From Nocardia terpenica (GTDB lineage Bacteria; Actinomycetota; Actinomycetes; Mycobacteriales; Mycobacteriaceae), in assembly GCF_013186535.1 (NCBI RefSeq), contig NZ_JABMCZ010000001.1, positions 1,364,001-1,428,000 on the forward strand: a stretch of DNA of 64,000 bases, given 5' to 3'. Position 1 is the first letter of the stretch; each line of letters starts with the position of its first letter. Positions 47,167 through 55,399 of the stretch are shown one piece after another. The notes under the pieces were generated by a model that was not told the origin of the DNA, searched no databases, and saw nothing but the letters and a program-made list of their open reading frames with translations. A program made the position numbers and the translations under genes.

Positions 47167-47499
47167 ATGCCACTCGTCACCTATCCCGTTGCCGCGGACG
47201 GCAACATGCGCGCCTACGTCTCCGCCTGGGACCGCGACATCGAATGGCGCGAGAACACCCCGTTCACCGCCACTCTGAGAGTCTTCGACCTCACCCGCGG
47301 CCGGTCGTCGATCAAGTACCTGTTCACCGACGACTCGACCGGTCGCCAGTGGGAGATGTTCGCGACCGACATGCTGGAACTGTTGACCAGCCGGACCATC
47401 GACCGAGGTCAGATCCATGGCCGCTGGCAGGTCGTCAAGCGCGGGGCGAACTACGGACTTGCCGCGGTCACTCAACCGGAACCCAATGAGCCTGCCTGA
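47167..47499 (+). CDS. Small phage protein, beta-rich
   Basis: 110 residues with NMRAYVSAWDRDIEWRENTP, LTRGRSSIKYLFTDDSTGRQ and a final GRWQVVKRGANYGLAAV. No family recognised. One base after the previous stop, and it overlaps the next gene by 14 bases. Confidence 0.55.
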   Translation: MPLVTYPVAADGNMRAYVSAWDRDIEWRENTPFTATLRVFDLTRGRSSIKYLFTDDSTGRQWEMFATDMLELLTSRTIDRGQIHGRWQVVKRGANYGLAAVTQPEPNEPA

Positions 47500-48187
47500 C
47501 CTGCATCTGCACGCGGAGGGGCTGTTCTCCAAGCACGGGTTCCGCGACGGCGAGTTGATCACCGAATGGCTGTGGAGCATCGAGGAGCTCGGCTACTACA
47601 TCGACGCGTGGGACCACGTCGATGATCACGCCGTCCTCCGCCAGCTCGTGCGCGACCACCTACTCCCCGCTATCCCAGGCGAGTTCACCGTGTGTGATTA
47701 CTCCACCCATCACAACCCGATTCGCATCGACACATGGCGCGGCCAACCGTGGGACGACCACACCACGGCCGCACCGCCGACCATCTGGGACATCGCCATC
47801 GACGTACCCGCCACCGCGGTGATCTCCGCCTTCAAGCACGCCGCGGGCGGCATCCCGGTCCGGCACGCCCGCGACATCCCAGACCGCGAGTTCCTCGACG
47901 CCGTCACCTACGCCATCGACTGGTGCCAAGGCCGCTGGGCTCTGCTCACTGACCTATGCGCCATCCTCGAAATGCGCGGCTACCGAATCGAACGCGGCCC
48001 AGGCAACCATGAACAGCCGGACATGCCCAGCAAGCTCGTCCGCGCCAAGGCTCAACGCCTCATCGACCGCGGCTGGCTCGAAGGGTGCACCTGCGGCTGC
48101 TACGGCGGATTCGATGTCACCGACGAGGGCTGGGCATTTCTCGACCGCGCCGAACTTCCTCACGGTGCGTACCCGGAGAACGAATGA
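47486..48187 (+). CDS. Phage protein of unknown function
   Basis: 233 residues. Rich in Trp, His and Asp, for example LITEWLWSIEELGYYIDAWD and IDTWRGQPWDDHTT, with a helix-rich C-terminus KLVRAKAQRLIDRGWLEG and CTCGCYGGFDVTDEGWAFLD, where three Cys may bind metal. No family recognised. Coupled to the previous gene by overlap. Confidence 0.6.
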   Translation: MSLPDLHLHAEGLFSKHGFRDGELITEWLWSIEELGYYIDAWDHVDDHAVLRQLVRDHLLPAIPGEFTVCDYSTHHNPIRIDTWRGQPWDDHTTAAPPTIWDIAIDVPATAVISAFKHAAGGIPVRHARDIPDREFLDAVTYAIDWCQGRWALLTDLCAILEMRGYRIERGPGNHEQPDMPSKLVRAKAQRLIDRGWLEGCTCGCYGGFDVTDEGWAFLDRAELPHGAYPENE

Positions 48188-48227
48188 AGGACAAGCAAAT
48201 CGACTTTCGGACCGTTAGCGTTCTCGT

Positions 48228-48752
48228 ATGGGCGACGAGGCAACCGCGCTGTGGGACAGAAGTATTCGCCACGCCGAAGGTCTAGTGCAGTGGCTGATTC
48301 CGGAGAACCCGGGCTGGTGGAAACGAGCACATGAGCGATCCATCGACGCCGAAACGGTGAGCGAGCTGCTGGCGTATGGGATTTGGCAAGCGACACAGAC
48401 CTTGGCTGCGGTTCGCTCGATAACCCGTCCCGGCGAATCGGTGACGGTGGATGAGGTCGGGTTCACTCGTGTGTCCGATGAACTGTCCCTCGACCCGCTC
48501 ACGGACGAACTGCGTTCGATCGCTTTGACTCCTGAGCGTTGGGAAGTGCTCCCGCATCCTACGGCGCTCACCAAAATCCTCGCCCTCGTGACAGACCCCG
48601 AGCGCGATCAGGAGTGGAAGGCCCTGGTTCGGGTCACTCAAGGCGTGCTTGTCGGACACGTGGTCCGCAGCGGAATCGGTCCGGAAGAAGCACTGTCGCT
48701 GGGTGATCGGCGCAACGTGTGGGAGCAGGGGGCGGCTCCGGATGGCGGTTAG
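48228..48752 (+). CDS. Phage protein of unknown function, helical
   Basis: 174 residues, mainly helical: ALWDRSIRHAEGLVQWLIPE, VSELLAYGIWQATQTLAAV and ILALVTDPERDQEWKALVRV. No family recognised. Last plus-strand gene of the prophage; convergent with the HTH gene at 48788. A 33-codon frame at 48184-48285 coupled to the preceding stop could also be translated but is not convincing. Confidence 0.55.
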   Translation: MGDEATALWDRSIRHAEGLVQWLIPENPGWWKRAHERSIDAETVSELLAYGIWQATQTLAAVRSITRPGESVTVDEVGFTRVSDELSLDPLTDELRSIALTPERWEVLPHPTALTKILALVTDPERDQEWKALVRVTQGVLVGHVVRSGIGPEEALSLGDRRNVWEQGAAPDGG

Positions 48753-48787
48753 TGGGCGGTTTGCGACTCGCCCGGCCGTGCTGTCGG

Positions 48788-49129
48788 CTACTCCTCGAGC
48801 TGCGCAACCCGCCACTGTCGAAGCTTCTCGGTCTTGCTCGGGTCCGCAGCGAGGGCGAATTCGATCGTCATCCCGACGGCCTGGGCGGCGCGCAGAAGCC
48901 ACTCGACGCTGTACTTATTCAGGCGACCCATCATTAGATGGGACAGGTTCGTGGTGCCGTTGAGGCCGAGCACGGTGGCCAGTTCGGCGCGGGTGAGGCG
49001 CAGTTCGTCTGCCTGGTCGACAATGGCCAGGGCGGCAGTGACGCGCAGATCCGCCAAGCTGTCGTCCCTGTGAAGGCTGAGGTACTCGCGGATCATCGTC
49101 CGGGTGCCGTCGGTCTTGTCGAAGATCAT
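48788..49129 (-). CDS. XRE-like HTH regulator (single module)
   Basis: 113 residues. An N-terminal helical part (REYLSLHRDDSLADLRVTAA) is followed by an HTH, RLTRAELATVLGLNGTTNLS and YSVEWLLRAAQAVGMTIEF, with the same closing pattern as the two modules of the regulator at 11553. ATG 49129 is chosen because the upstream frame is Arg/Pro-rich and unlike protein. Downstream of the DUF2637 gene on the same strand, next to the integrase; possibly the lysogeny regulator, or an antitoxin-like protein. Confidence 0.6.
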   Translation of the reverse strand: MIFDKTDGTRTMIREYLSLHRDDSLADLRVTAALAIVDQADELRLTRAELATVLGLNGTTNLSHLMMGRLNKYSVEWLLRAAQAVGMTIEFALAADPSKTEKLRQWRVAQLEE

Positions 49130-49466
49130 GCCTATTCCATCCTCGTGTTCGGTGTGGAGCCTTTCATGTGGATTGCGGTGCGCCGAATCCGATCTGGGCG
49201 CGTTTGGTCGACGGCGCTCTCCGTGGATGAGTCCGTTCATGTGTGCTGTGGCATGTCGGCTACCCATGCGGCGGCGGCCGGGGGTCCTGGTCGTGGTGGC
49301 GCTGGCGGGAGACGGACTTCTGGGTGGGGTTGCGGCCAGCCGGCAAGGCGGCCAGCTGGCCCTGGGAACCGATGCCGACCGGACGCACAGCCACACCGCG
49401 CCGCACCGGGATGGCGCGTACGGCCACCGGTGTGCGCGAAGTGTCTGTGTGCCCGGCCGGGCGCAG
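49130..49466 (-). other. Gap between HTH and DUF2637 genes
   Basis: No confident gene. A GTG-started minus-strand frame at 49427-49260 codes for 55 residues (VAVRAIPVRRGVAVRPVGIG onwards) with high third-position GC, and could be a small basic protein, but it lacks a ribosome binding site. Confidence 0.3.
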
Positions 49467-50024
49467 TCAAGCGGCGGGGGCGGCCTCGACGGAGTCGATG
49501 TGTGCTGCCTCGGTGGTGCCGTCGGGCGCGGTGCGAGTCCAGAACTCCGGTGCCAGGTCCGCAGCCGGCGCGTTCACCGTGTCCATGACCGGCTGTGCGG
49601 CTTCTACTGTGGCGACCGTGGACTGCTTCTCCTCGCGCAGCATCAGGGTGAGGTGGACAGCGAGCATCAGGATGACGGGCATGCCGCCATGGAGGACCTG
49701 GGCTACCGTGCCCCCGCCGATTTCCTTGGCGTACTGGACGTTCCCAACAATCGACGCGATCGACGCCATGAGGAAGACGCCGATCGAGTACCACCATGCC
49801 AGGCTCTTGGTCTTGAAATGGGCGGTCGCGATGATGGCGCCGATCGTTAGACCTTCGAGAGCAATCGGCAGGTTCGACGCGAGATCAGGATCGACCTTGT
49901 TGTTCACCGCCAAGCCGCACAATGCGGCGTACGACATCTCGAACGCCTTCCAGGCCACCACGACCGAGATGGCTGCGGAAGCATGGACCGGGCGGATTCG
50001 GACGTCGCGGATCTTGGCTAGCAT
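49467..50024 (-). CDS. DUF2637-type membrane protein
   Basis: 185 residues with about four membrane segments: ASAAISVVVAWKAFEMSYAA, LPIALEGLTIGAIIATAHF, WWYSIGVFLMASIASIVGNV and GGMPVILMLAVHLTLMLREE, followed by an acidic, disordered C-terminus. The layout matches DUF2637 proteins of actinobacterial plasmids and phages, some linked to conjugative spread. ATG 50024 starts shortly before the first segment. Between HTH gene and integrase. Confidence 0.7.
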   Translation of the reverse strand: MLAKIRDVRIRPVHASAAISVVVAWKAFEMSYAALCGLAVNNKVDPDLASNLPIALEGLTIGAIIATAHFKTKSLAWWYSIGVFLMASIASIVGNVQYAKEIGGGTVAQVLHGGMPVILMLAVHLTLMLREEKQSTVATVEAAQPVMDTVNAPAADLAPEFWTRTAPDGTTEAAHIDSVEAAPAA

Positions 50025-50056
50025 TGACGTGCACCAACCTCTACTTGGTGTTTTGA

Positions 50057-50090
50057 GAACCCCCGCGGAGTGGCGACTCTGCGGGGGTTC
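50057..50090. terminator. Long hairpin between integrase and DUF2637 genes
   Basis: GAACCCCCGCGGAG (50057-50070) pairs with CTCTGCGGGGGTTC (50077-50090), a 14-bp stem with one G-U pair and a 6-base loop. Shares the CTGCGGGGGTT arm with the hairpin at 50178. Confidence 0.6.
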
Positions 50091-50177
50091 GTGCATTTCA
50101 GGTGGTTTCGGCCGGCGGGAGCGGGCCGGGTAGGATTTGCGTTCTCAGGGGGATCTCCCATCTCCCCTGGGGTGGTG

Positions 50178-50220
50178 ACCCCCGCAGCCCGGTGAAAATA
50201 GCTGCGGGGGTTTTGCTTTA
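50178..50220 (+). terminator. Rho-independent terminator facing the integrase 3' end
   Basis: ACCCCCGCAGC (50178-50188) pairs perfectly with GCTGCGGGGGT (50201-50211), with a 12-base loop, followed by TTTTGCTTTA on the plus strand. It blocks plus-strand transcription entering int antisense, and the stem may also end int transcription. Confidence 0.65.
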
Positions 50221-51543
50221 GGCAGCCATGTCGATCCCGAGGAAGTTGTCCAGATTGCGTAGCGCTGCTGCGGCGACGTTCTGACCGATGTGGGTGTAGA
50301 TCCTGGTGGTCGCGATGCTGGCGTGCCCGACGATCATCTGGATTACCTCGGCGTCGACGCCTGCCTCATGGAGCAGCGTCACAGTCGTGTGCCGCGTCTC
50401 GTGCACCACCAAGTCCTCCGGGAGACCGGCCGCGACCGCGCACTCCTTGAACATCACCCACCCGGCGCGCGGAGGAAGCGGTCGCGCGATCGGGTAGCGC
50501 GGATCGGTGAACACCAGGTTGTGCTCGTTATCCACGCGGTTGCGCGTCTTCTGTGCCTGGAGCATCAGGAACGCCGCGAGCTGCGGCGTGACGGGAAGCT
50601 TTCGAATCGAAGCGCCGGACTTCGGGCGGGTCAGGTGCAGGCTGTCGCATAGGTGCTTGTGCTCGTAGTCCAGAGGGAAGTCGAAGAAGCCCAACGGGCA
50701 GGCCGAGCCCCGCTTGCGGCCACACGGCCAGCTCTTGTCCGCGTGCTGGTTGCCGCATCCGTGACTCTTGGTGTGCGACTGGAGCTGCCAGGTCACATCG
50801 ATGAATCCGCCTGTGCCGTCCGCGGACTCGGGAAGGAAGACACGATCCCATGTCAGCCCGAGCACCTCGCCCAGACGGACCCCGGTGAAGAGCAGGACGG
50901 CCAGCGCGCTGGTGTAGGGGTGCTCATTTTGGTACGCCACGCGCAGCAGGTGCTTGGCCTGGTCGGCGGTCATCGCACGCCGCGACTCTTTGTTCGAGGA
51001 CGGCGGCTCCGCGTGCTCAGCAACGTTGCGCGCCACCTCATCACGGCGATACGCGGCCCGCAGCGCGGTGTGCACGATGCGGTGAGCTAGTCGGGCCGAG
51101 CCGATCCCGTCGTAGCGCCCATTGCTGTCCTCGCGGATCCTCACAATGATCTTGTCGTACATGTCGTTCAGATCGTCGGGGGTGAGGTGACGGAGCTTGA
51201 TGTGGCCGATGAGCGGCTTCACGTGGGTGTCGATGATCGACTTGTGCCCGCGGTAGGTCTTGGGCGTCAGGTTCCGCTTGGCGATGTTCTCCAGCCAGTG
51301 GTCCATCCAGGCGGCGACCGTCTGGGTGCCGGTGACGGCCGGCATGCCTGCGCGGGCGCGTTCGACCATGACACGGAGCTTCTCGAGCGCGTCGTCGTAG
51401 GTGGAGCTGTAGGCGTAGAGGCGACGGACGCCGTCGCGGGCGCGGTTCGGGTTCGCCTGCGACGCCTCATAGACGCCCTTCCTCTCGCGCCACTTGCAGC
51501 TCGGAGCGCCGTTGGGAACGCGAGCAGTCTTGGTTTTCGCCAC
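50218..51543 (-). CDS. int: Tyrosine integrase
   Basis: 441 residues, site-specific recombinase that integrates and excises the prophage. An arm-binding/SAM-like N-terminal half with VAAWMDHWLENIAKRNLTPK, a catalytic domain with Arg in LLFTGVRLGEVLGL (about residue 220), HETRHTTVTLLHEAG with the His-x-x-Arg pair (about 380), VGHASIATTRIYTHIG with the second His and the nucleophile Tyr (about 415). A Cys/His-rich insert (SHGCGNQHADKSWPCGRKRG) lies within the catalytic domain and may bind zinc. GTG start with GAAGGA upstream. Next to the att site. Confidence 0.93.
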   Translation of the reverse strand: MAKTKTARVPNGAPSCKWRERKGVYEASQANPNRARDGVRRLYAYSSTYDDALEKLRVMVERARAGMPAVTGTQTVAAWMDHWLENIAKRNLTPKTYRGHKSIIDTHVKPLIGHIKLRHLTPDDLNDMYDKIIVRIREDSNGRYDGIGSARLAHRIVHTALRAAYRRDEVARNVAEHAEPPSSNKESRRAMTADQAKHLLRVAYQNEHPYTSALAVLLFTGVRLGEVLGLTWDRVFLPESADGTGGFIDVTWQLQSHTKSHGCGNQHADKSWPCGRKRGSACPLGFFDFPLDYEHKHLCDSLHLTRPKSGASIRKLPVTPQLAAFLMLQAQKTRNRVDNEHNLVFTDPRYPIARPLPPRAGWVMFKECAVAAGLPEDLVVHETRHTTVTLLHEAGVDAEVIQMIVGHASIATTRIYTHIGQNVAAAALRNLDNFLGIDMAA

Positions 51544-51600
51544 GGGAATCCTTCATCAGGTCTTGATGACAGAGACTGGCCGGGAGCGCCCTCCGGGGGC

Positions 51601-51639
51601 ACTGCCGACAACTTTCACTGCCAACAAGTACTGCCGACA
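51601..51639. repeat. Three direct repeats ACTGCCRACA, putative integrase arm sites
   Basis: ACTGCCGACA (51601-51610), ACTGCCAACA (51617-51626) and ACTGCCGACA (51630-51639). Arm-type sites of tyrosine integrases are usually short direct repeats near the att core, and these lie between the int start and the tRNA fragment, about 110 bases from the core. Confidence 0.55.
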
Positions 51640-51745
51640 TCTACTTGCGCGCAACTGCTTGGCATTGCAAGCAAATATGCGTCTGACCTGAGCATATGTC
51701 GGAGAGGTATCGCAGGACGGGGGGCTTTACACCCCCCAGCAACTG

Positions 51746-51788
51746 CCTGTTAATCGGCAGGTTTCTGGTTCGAGTCCAGATGGGGGAG
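51746..51788 (+). other. tRNA-Asn 3' fragment, right attachment site core
   Basis: From the anticodon loop (CTGTTAA, anticodon GTT) through the T-arm (TCTGG/CCAGA with TTCGAGT) to TGGGGGA and discriminator G, the sequence reads as tRNA-Asn. There is no D-arm or matching 5' half upstream, so it is a duplicated 3' end, as left at one border when a phage integrates in a tRNA gene. Host genes begin to the right. The matching intact tRNA-Asn was not found in the window and should lie to the left. Confidence 0.7.
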
Positions 51789-51856
51789 CTCACGTAGGCC
51801 CCTGATCAGCGCTTCAGTGTGCATGGTCGGGGGCCGGTTTCGTATCCGGCCTTCCG

Positions 51857-53085
51857 TTACGTCTCCAGAGAGTCGGAGTGCTGCCGGACTTTGTGGATCG
51901 TGGTTGTGCTGGTGCGTGCCAGTAGGGCGGCGGTGGTGAGGGCGAGTAGGCCCGCGGTGATGGTTTGGGTGCGGTAGTTCAGGGCGGCTATCAGGGCCGA
52001 ACCGGTCAGTAGCGCAAAGCCGTTGGGGGCGAACATGATTGTGTTGGCTGTTGCGGCTACGCGGCCGAGTAGGGGGTTTGGAGTGTTGCGTTGGATGGTG
52101 GTTATTGCCGCGATCAGGGGCAGGGGAGGCCGAGGCCGATCAGTAGGGTGCCGCCGAGTGCGGACGGGAGCCATGGGGTTGCTCGGGCGAGGACGCCGAG
52201 GCCGAACAGGGTCAGTCCGGTTGTCGCGAAGCGGCGTTCGGAGGTTCGGCGCAGTAATGCACCGGCCGCTAGGCCGCTGACGATCGATCCCGCTCCTTGT
52301 ATCGGCATCAGCACACCGGCGAAGGTCGGGGAGCGGTGTAGTCCGGTGTCGAGCATTGCGTAGGTGGCGGTGCTGCTGAGGCTGGACAGCGTGATCGCGA
52401 TGCCTGCGGAGACGACGATTGCTCGCGTCGCCGGTTGCTGCCACAGGTAGCGAAGACCTTCGGTGGTGTCGGTCGTCCATCGTCGGCGGGAGGCGCTGCG
52501 GGGGTGCAGTCGCGGGACTCGCAGTAGTCGGAATGCTGCCGCGGCGGCGACGAAGGTGAACGCGTCCAGTAGTGCCACCGCCGGTCCGCCGATCGCGGTG
52601 AACAATCCCGCTCCGGCCACGGGCGCAAGCAGTTTCATGCTTTCGATGGCCGTGCGCACCAGACCGTTGAAGTCGCCGCGCAGCTCCGGCGCGATGGCGG
52701 TGGCCACGAGTGCGGTCTCGGCGGCATCGGTGACCACCATGCCGATGCCGACCACCAGCAGCGCGACGAACAGCAGCCACACCCGTCCGGGCGAGCGCAG
52801 GGCCAGCGGTGTGGTCATGACCGCGGCGAGAGCCAGATTGGTGACGACCAGCAGCCGACGGCGCGGCACCCGATCGGCCAGGATGCCGAGCGCGGGCCCG
52901 GCGATGGTCGGCGCCCAGAGACAGAATCCGACGAGCGCGGCGAGGCTGTTGGAACCGGTGAGCGTCTTGACCCAGACTCCGGCGGCCAACATCATCGCCG
53001 TATTGCCGAATCCGGAGACGATCACCCCGCCCAGATACAGACCGGCATTGCGGTCTCGCAGGACTTTCAGTGCGCCCCAGCGCAT
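51857..53085 (-). pseudogene. MFS transporter, frameshifted
   Basis: Together the two frames encode a normal 12-helix exporter of about 410 residues: frame one from ATG 53085 (GGGGGGC upstream) through VSGFGNTAMMLAAGVWVK, ADRVPRRRLLVV and on to LIGLGLPCP with a stop at 52114-52116; frame two supplies the last helices (LIAAITTIQRNTPNPLLGRV, FALLTGSALIAALNY) to 51857. The shift lies in a GGGGCAGGGG tract at 52117-52126. It may be a true mutation or a sequencing error. Divergent from an ArsR gene that probably regulates it. Confidence 0.75.
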
Positions 53086-53118
53086 TTGCCCCCCTCGGAT
53101 CGAGTTCCGTGCCCGACA

Positions 53119-53150
53119 CCCTACCCCCAACCAATTCATTGGGAGTAGGG
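53119..53150. promoter_or_regulatory. Operator between MFS and ArsR genes
   Basis: CCCTACCCCCAA (53119-53130) and TTGGGAGTAGGG (53139-53150) form an inverted repeat with 11 of 12 bases matching and an 8-base spacer. It lies in the 100-base divergent promoter region, the expected place for the ArsR regulator to bind. Confidence 0.55.
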
Positions 53151-53185
53151 AATGCGCCGCCCCGCCATGCGCTTTACTGGCTCAG

Positions 53186-53704
53186 GTGACCGGAACCGAT
53201 CCCGTGCTGCGCGCCCTGGCCCACCCGCTGCGTCTGCGGATGCTCAACCTGATGTGGCCCGGACCGATGTCGGCCGCCGAGCTGGCCCGCGAACTGGACA
53301 TCTCACACGCCCTGTCCAGCCAACACCTGCGCCGCTTGGCCGCCGCGGGCCTGGTGGAACTGGCCGAGGAACGCGCCCGCCGCGGCGGCCGGGAACGCCG
53401 CTACCGCACGATCCGCGGCACACCCCTGTCCGACCAGCACGAGGGCACCGCCCTGCTCGCCGAAGCGATGGCCCGCACCCTGGCCGACCGCGCCACCCGC
53501 CGCACCCCCGACGCCGACGGCGTCACCGTCGACGCCGAACTCTGGGTCGACCCACACACCTGGAACACCGCCCGCCTGCGCTTGGCCGAACTCGCCGCCG
53601 ACCTCCACACCGCCGCCCGACCCCCGCACACCACCGGCACCATCCCCATCGCCGTCACCATGCTGGCCTTCCCTGTGCAACCGCCCACCCACCGGAACCC
53701 CTGA
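53186..53704 (+). CDS. ArsR/SmtB-family regulator
   Basis: 172 residues. A winged helix at residues 5-75: DPVLRALAHPLRLRMLNLMW, AAELARELDISHALSSQHLR and LAAAGLVELAEERARRGGRE, which is the ArsR layout, with no obvious metal-binding Cys in the recognition helix. The C-terminal part (TVDAELWVDPHTWNTARLRL) resembles a ligand-binding or dimer domain common in actinobacterial members. Divergent from the MFS gene. GTG start. Confidence 0.82.
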   Translation: MTGTDPVLRALAHPLRLRMLNLMWPGPMSAAELARELDISHALSSQHLRRLAAAGLVELAEERARRGGRERRYRTIRGTPLSDQHEGTALLAEAMARTLADRATRRTPDADGVTVDAELWVDPHTWNTARLRLAELAADLHTAARPPHTTGTIPIAVTMLAFPVQPPTHRNP

Positions 53705-53991
53705 ATCCCGCACTGCCCCATCCATATCTCTCCGCCTATGCCCAGGCGATTCGATCGGCCCGCCACCGCGAGCACCACCACCGCGACGGACATCGGACGG
53801 CGACTCACCGTGCGCCGACGCCGAACTCCTGGCCGCCGCTCACGCCGTTCTCCCGCACACCGACACTCGATAAATCCGCTGAATTGTCCGGTTCCCGGGG
53901 TATCTTGCGGGAAGGTGTTCGCCGGATTACCCGTTCGATCCAGGCCCTGCACGATCCGCTTTTCGGGTGCCAACTCACAGATGGGTGTGTC
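53705..53991. other. Intergenic region before lipase
   Basis: 287 bases with no convincing gene and a lower GC part near 53860-53960. It should hold the lipase promoter, but no clear promoter pair was picked out. Confidence 0.3.
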
Positions 53992-55389
53992 GTGAAACGT
54001 GTACGGAGTATCGCGGTCGCGATCGCGCTGGGGTGTTCGTTGGCGCTGGGGCACATACCTGCCGGGGCGGACAGCGATCTGCCCGCCGATGCGGATCACG
54101 GGCCGACCAGTTTTCAGAAGTGGATCGACGACCATATTCCCGCGCCCGGGTCGGTGCTGCGCAAGACCGGGCCCGCTCCGCAGACGCCCGAATCGACGTT
54201 GTCGCCGGATACGGCGACGCTGTGGAAAGCGATTCAATCCGGTCCGACCGGTGATCCCTTCTTCGACGTCCGGCCCGAGAATCTCGAGCGGTACGCGCCC
54301 GGCGACATCATCGAATCGCGCGACATCACCTGGCCCGCGGTGCCGATGGTGCTCACCTCGGTGCTGACGCCGTTTCAGCGGGCGATTCTCATGAAATTCC
54401 GGTCCACGAATTCGGCGGGCGAGCCCTCGGTCGGCACCGCGACGCTGTTGCTGCCCTTCACCCGGTGGACCGGGCCCGGAGACCGCCCGGTGGTCCTGAA
54501 CGCGACGCCGATCAATGCACTCAACCGGCGCTGCACCCCCGGTTACCTGCTGTCGCACGGGTACAGCCTCGACGGCGTCAACGGCAACGACTTCGTCCCC
54601 TCGCCGAGCATGTGGGCGGCGATTCAGAATTACGCGGTGGTGATCCCGGACCACGAGGGCCCGATGATGGCCTATGCCGAGCCGACCGTGGCCGGTCACC
54701 TGATGCTCGACACCGTGCGCGCGGTCCGCAAACTGATGCCGGATCAGTTCGGCGAGAGCCGTTTCGGCATGACCGGCTATTCCGGCGGCGCCATCGCCAC
54801 CTATGGCGCCGCGATGCTCACCGATGAATACGCTCCGGAATTGGCCCCCTATCTCGCCGGGGCCGCCATGGGCGGTCTGGCCACCGACTATCGAGCCTTC
54901 GCCGACACCTTCGACGGGACCTATGCCTCGGGGCTCCTGCTGAGCGTCACCCTCGCGACGGCGCGCGAACATCCCGAAATACTCGAGCACATGAATCATC
55001 TGGCGCAGTGGGCGGCGACCTCACCGATCAAGGAGGTGTGTAGCTCGACCACGGCGACGCTCGGAGTGTTCGGTATCCCCTTCGAGGCGCTGGCGAACAT
55101 GCACGACCCGCTGCACACCGAATTCGCCGAAATGATGTTCCGGAGACTGAGTTTGAAGGGCAAGAAGGCCGGTATGCCGATCTACATCTACAACGGCATC
55201 CACGACCCGTGGATGCCCGCCGCGAATGCCAGGAAACTCTACGAGGAACAGTGCGCGCTCGGCGTCTCGGCCACGGTCAGCATCGTCGGCGGTGAGCACC
55301 TGCTGGGCTACCTGAACGGCTATCTCGGCTCCACGCACTGGCTGGGCGAGCGGCTGTCCGGAGACCCGGCGCCGCACAACTGCAAGTAG
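53992..55389 (+). CDS. Secreted lipase (actinobacterial LIP family)
   Basis: 465 residues. Export by a Sec signal peptide (KRVRSIAVAIALGCSLALGH, cleaved after about AGA). The alpha/beta-hydrolase core includes AVVIPDHEGPMMAYAEPT, the nucleophile elbow GYSGG near residue 263, a late Asp in YNGIHDPWMP and His in VGGEHLLGY, completing the triad. Typical of secretory lipases of Nocardia and related genera that hydrolyse acylglycerols. GTG start. It lies outside the attachment site, so it is a host gene, not a phage lysin B. Confidence 0.85.
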   Translation: MKRVRSIAVAIALGCSLALGHIPAGADSDLPADADHGPTSFQKWIDDHIPAPGSVLRKTGPAPQTPESTLSPDTATLWKAIQSGPTGDPFFDVRPENLERYAPGDIIESRDITWPAVPMVLTSVLTPFQRAILMKFRSTNSAGEPSVGTATLLLPFTRWTGPGDRPVVLNATPINALNRRCTPGYLLSHGYSLDGVNGNDFVPSPSMWAAIQNYAVVIPDHEGPMMAYAEPTVAGHLMLDTVRAVRKLMPDQFGESRFGMTGYSGGAIATYGAAMLTDEYAPELAPYLAGAAMGGLATDYRAFADTFDGTYASGLLLSVTLATAREHPEILEHMNHLAQWAATSPIKEVCSSTTATLGVFGIPFEALANMHDPLHTEFAEMMFRRLSLKGKKAGMPIYIYNGIHDPWMPAANARKLYEEQCALGVSATVSIVGGEHLLGYLNGYLGSTHWLGERLSGDPAPHNCK

Positions 55390-55399
55390 GCCGATCGCC

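Larger units (their letters stand above)
51544..51856. other. Integrase upstream region and attachment site
   Basis: 313 bases without a gene. It contains three 10-base direct repeats (51601-51639), an ATATGC/GCATAT inverted pair (51675-51697), a GGGGGG/CCCCCC hairpin (51719-51737) and the tRNA-Asn 3' fragment. Layout fits an attP-derived site with arm and core parts. Confidence 0.6.

Noticed and set aside
48184..48285. 33-codon frame coupled to the preceding stop
   Set aside because: It overlaps the better supported gene at 48228 in another frame and shows no conserved pattern; translation cannot be excluded but is not supported.
51719..51788. Complete tRNA-Asn gene
   Set aside because: The T-arm and 3' acceptor are good, but no D-arm exists and the upstream CCCCCC pairs with GGGGGG in a separate hairpin; the anticodon stem does not pair in the standard register. 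It fits a fragment better.
53992..55389. Lipase as a phage lysin B
   Set aside because: It has a Sec signal peptide, belongs to the secreted lipase type, and lies beyond the right attachment site among host genes.
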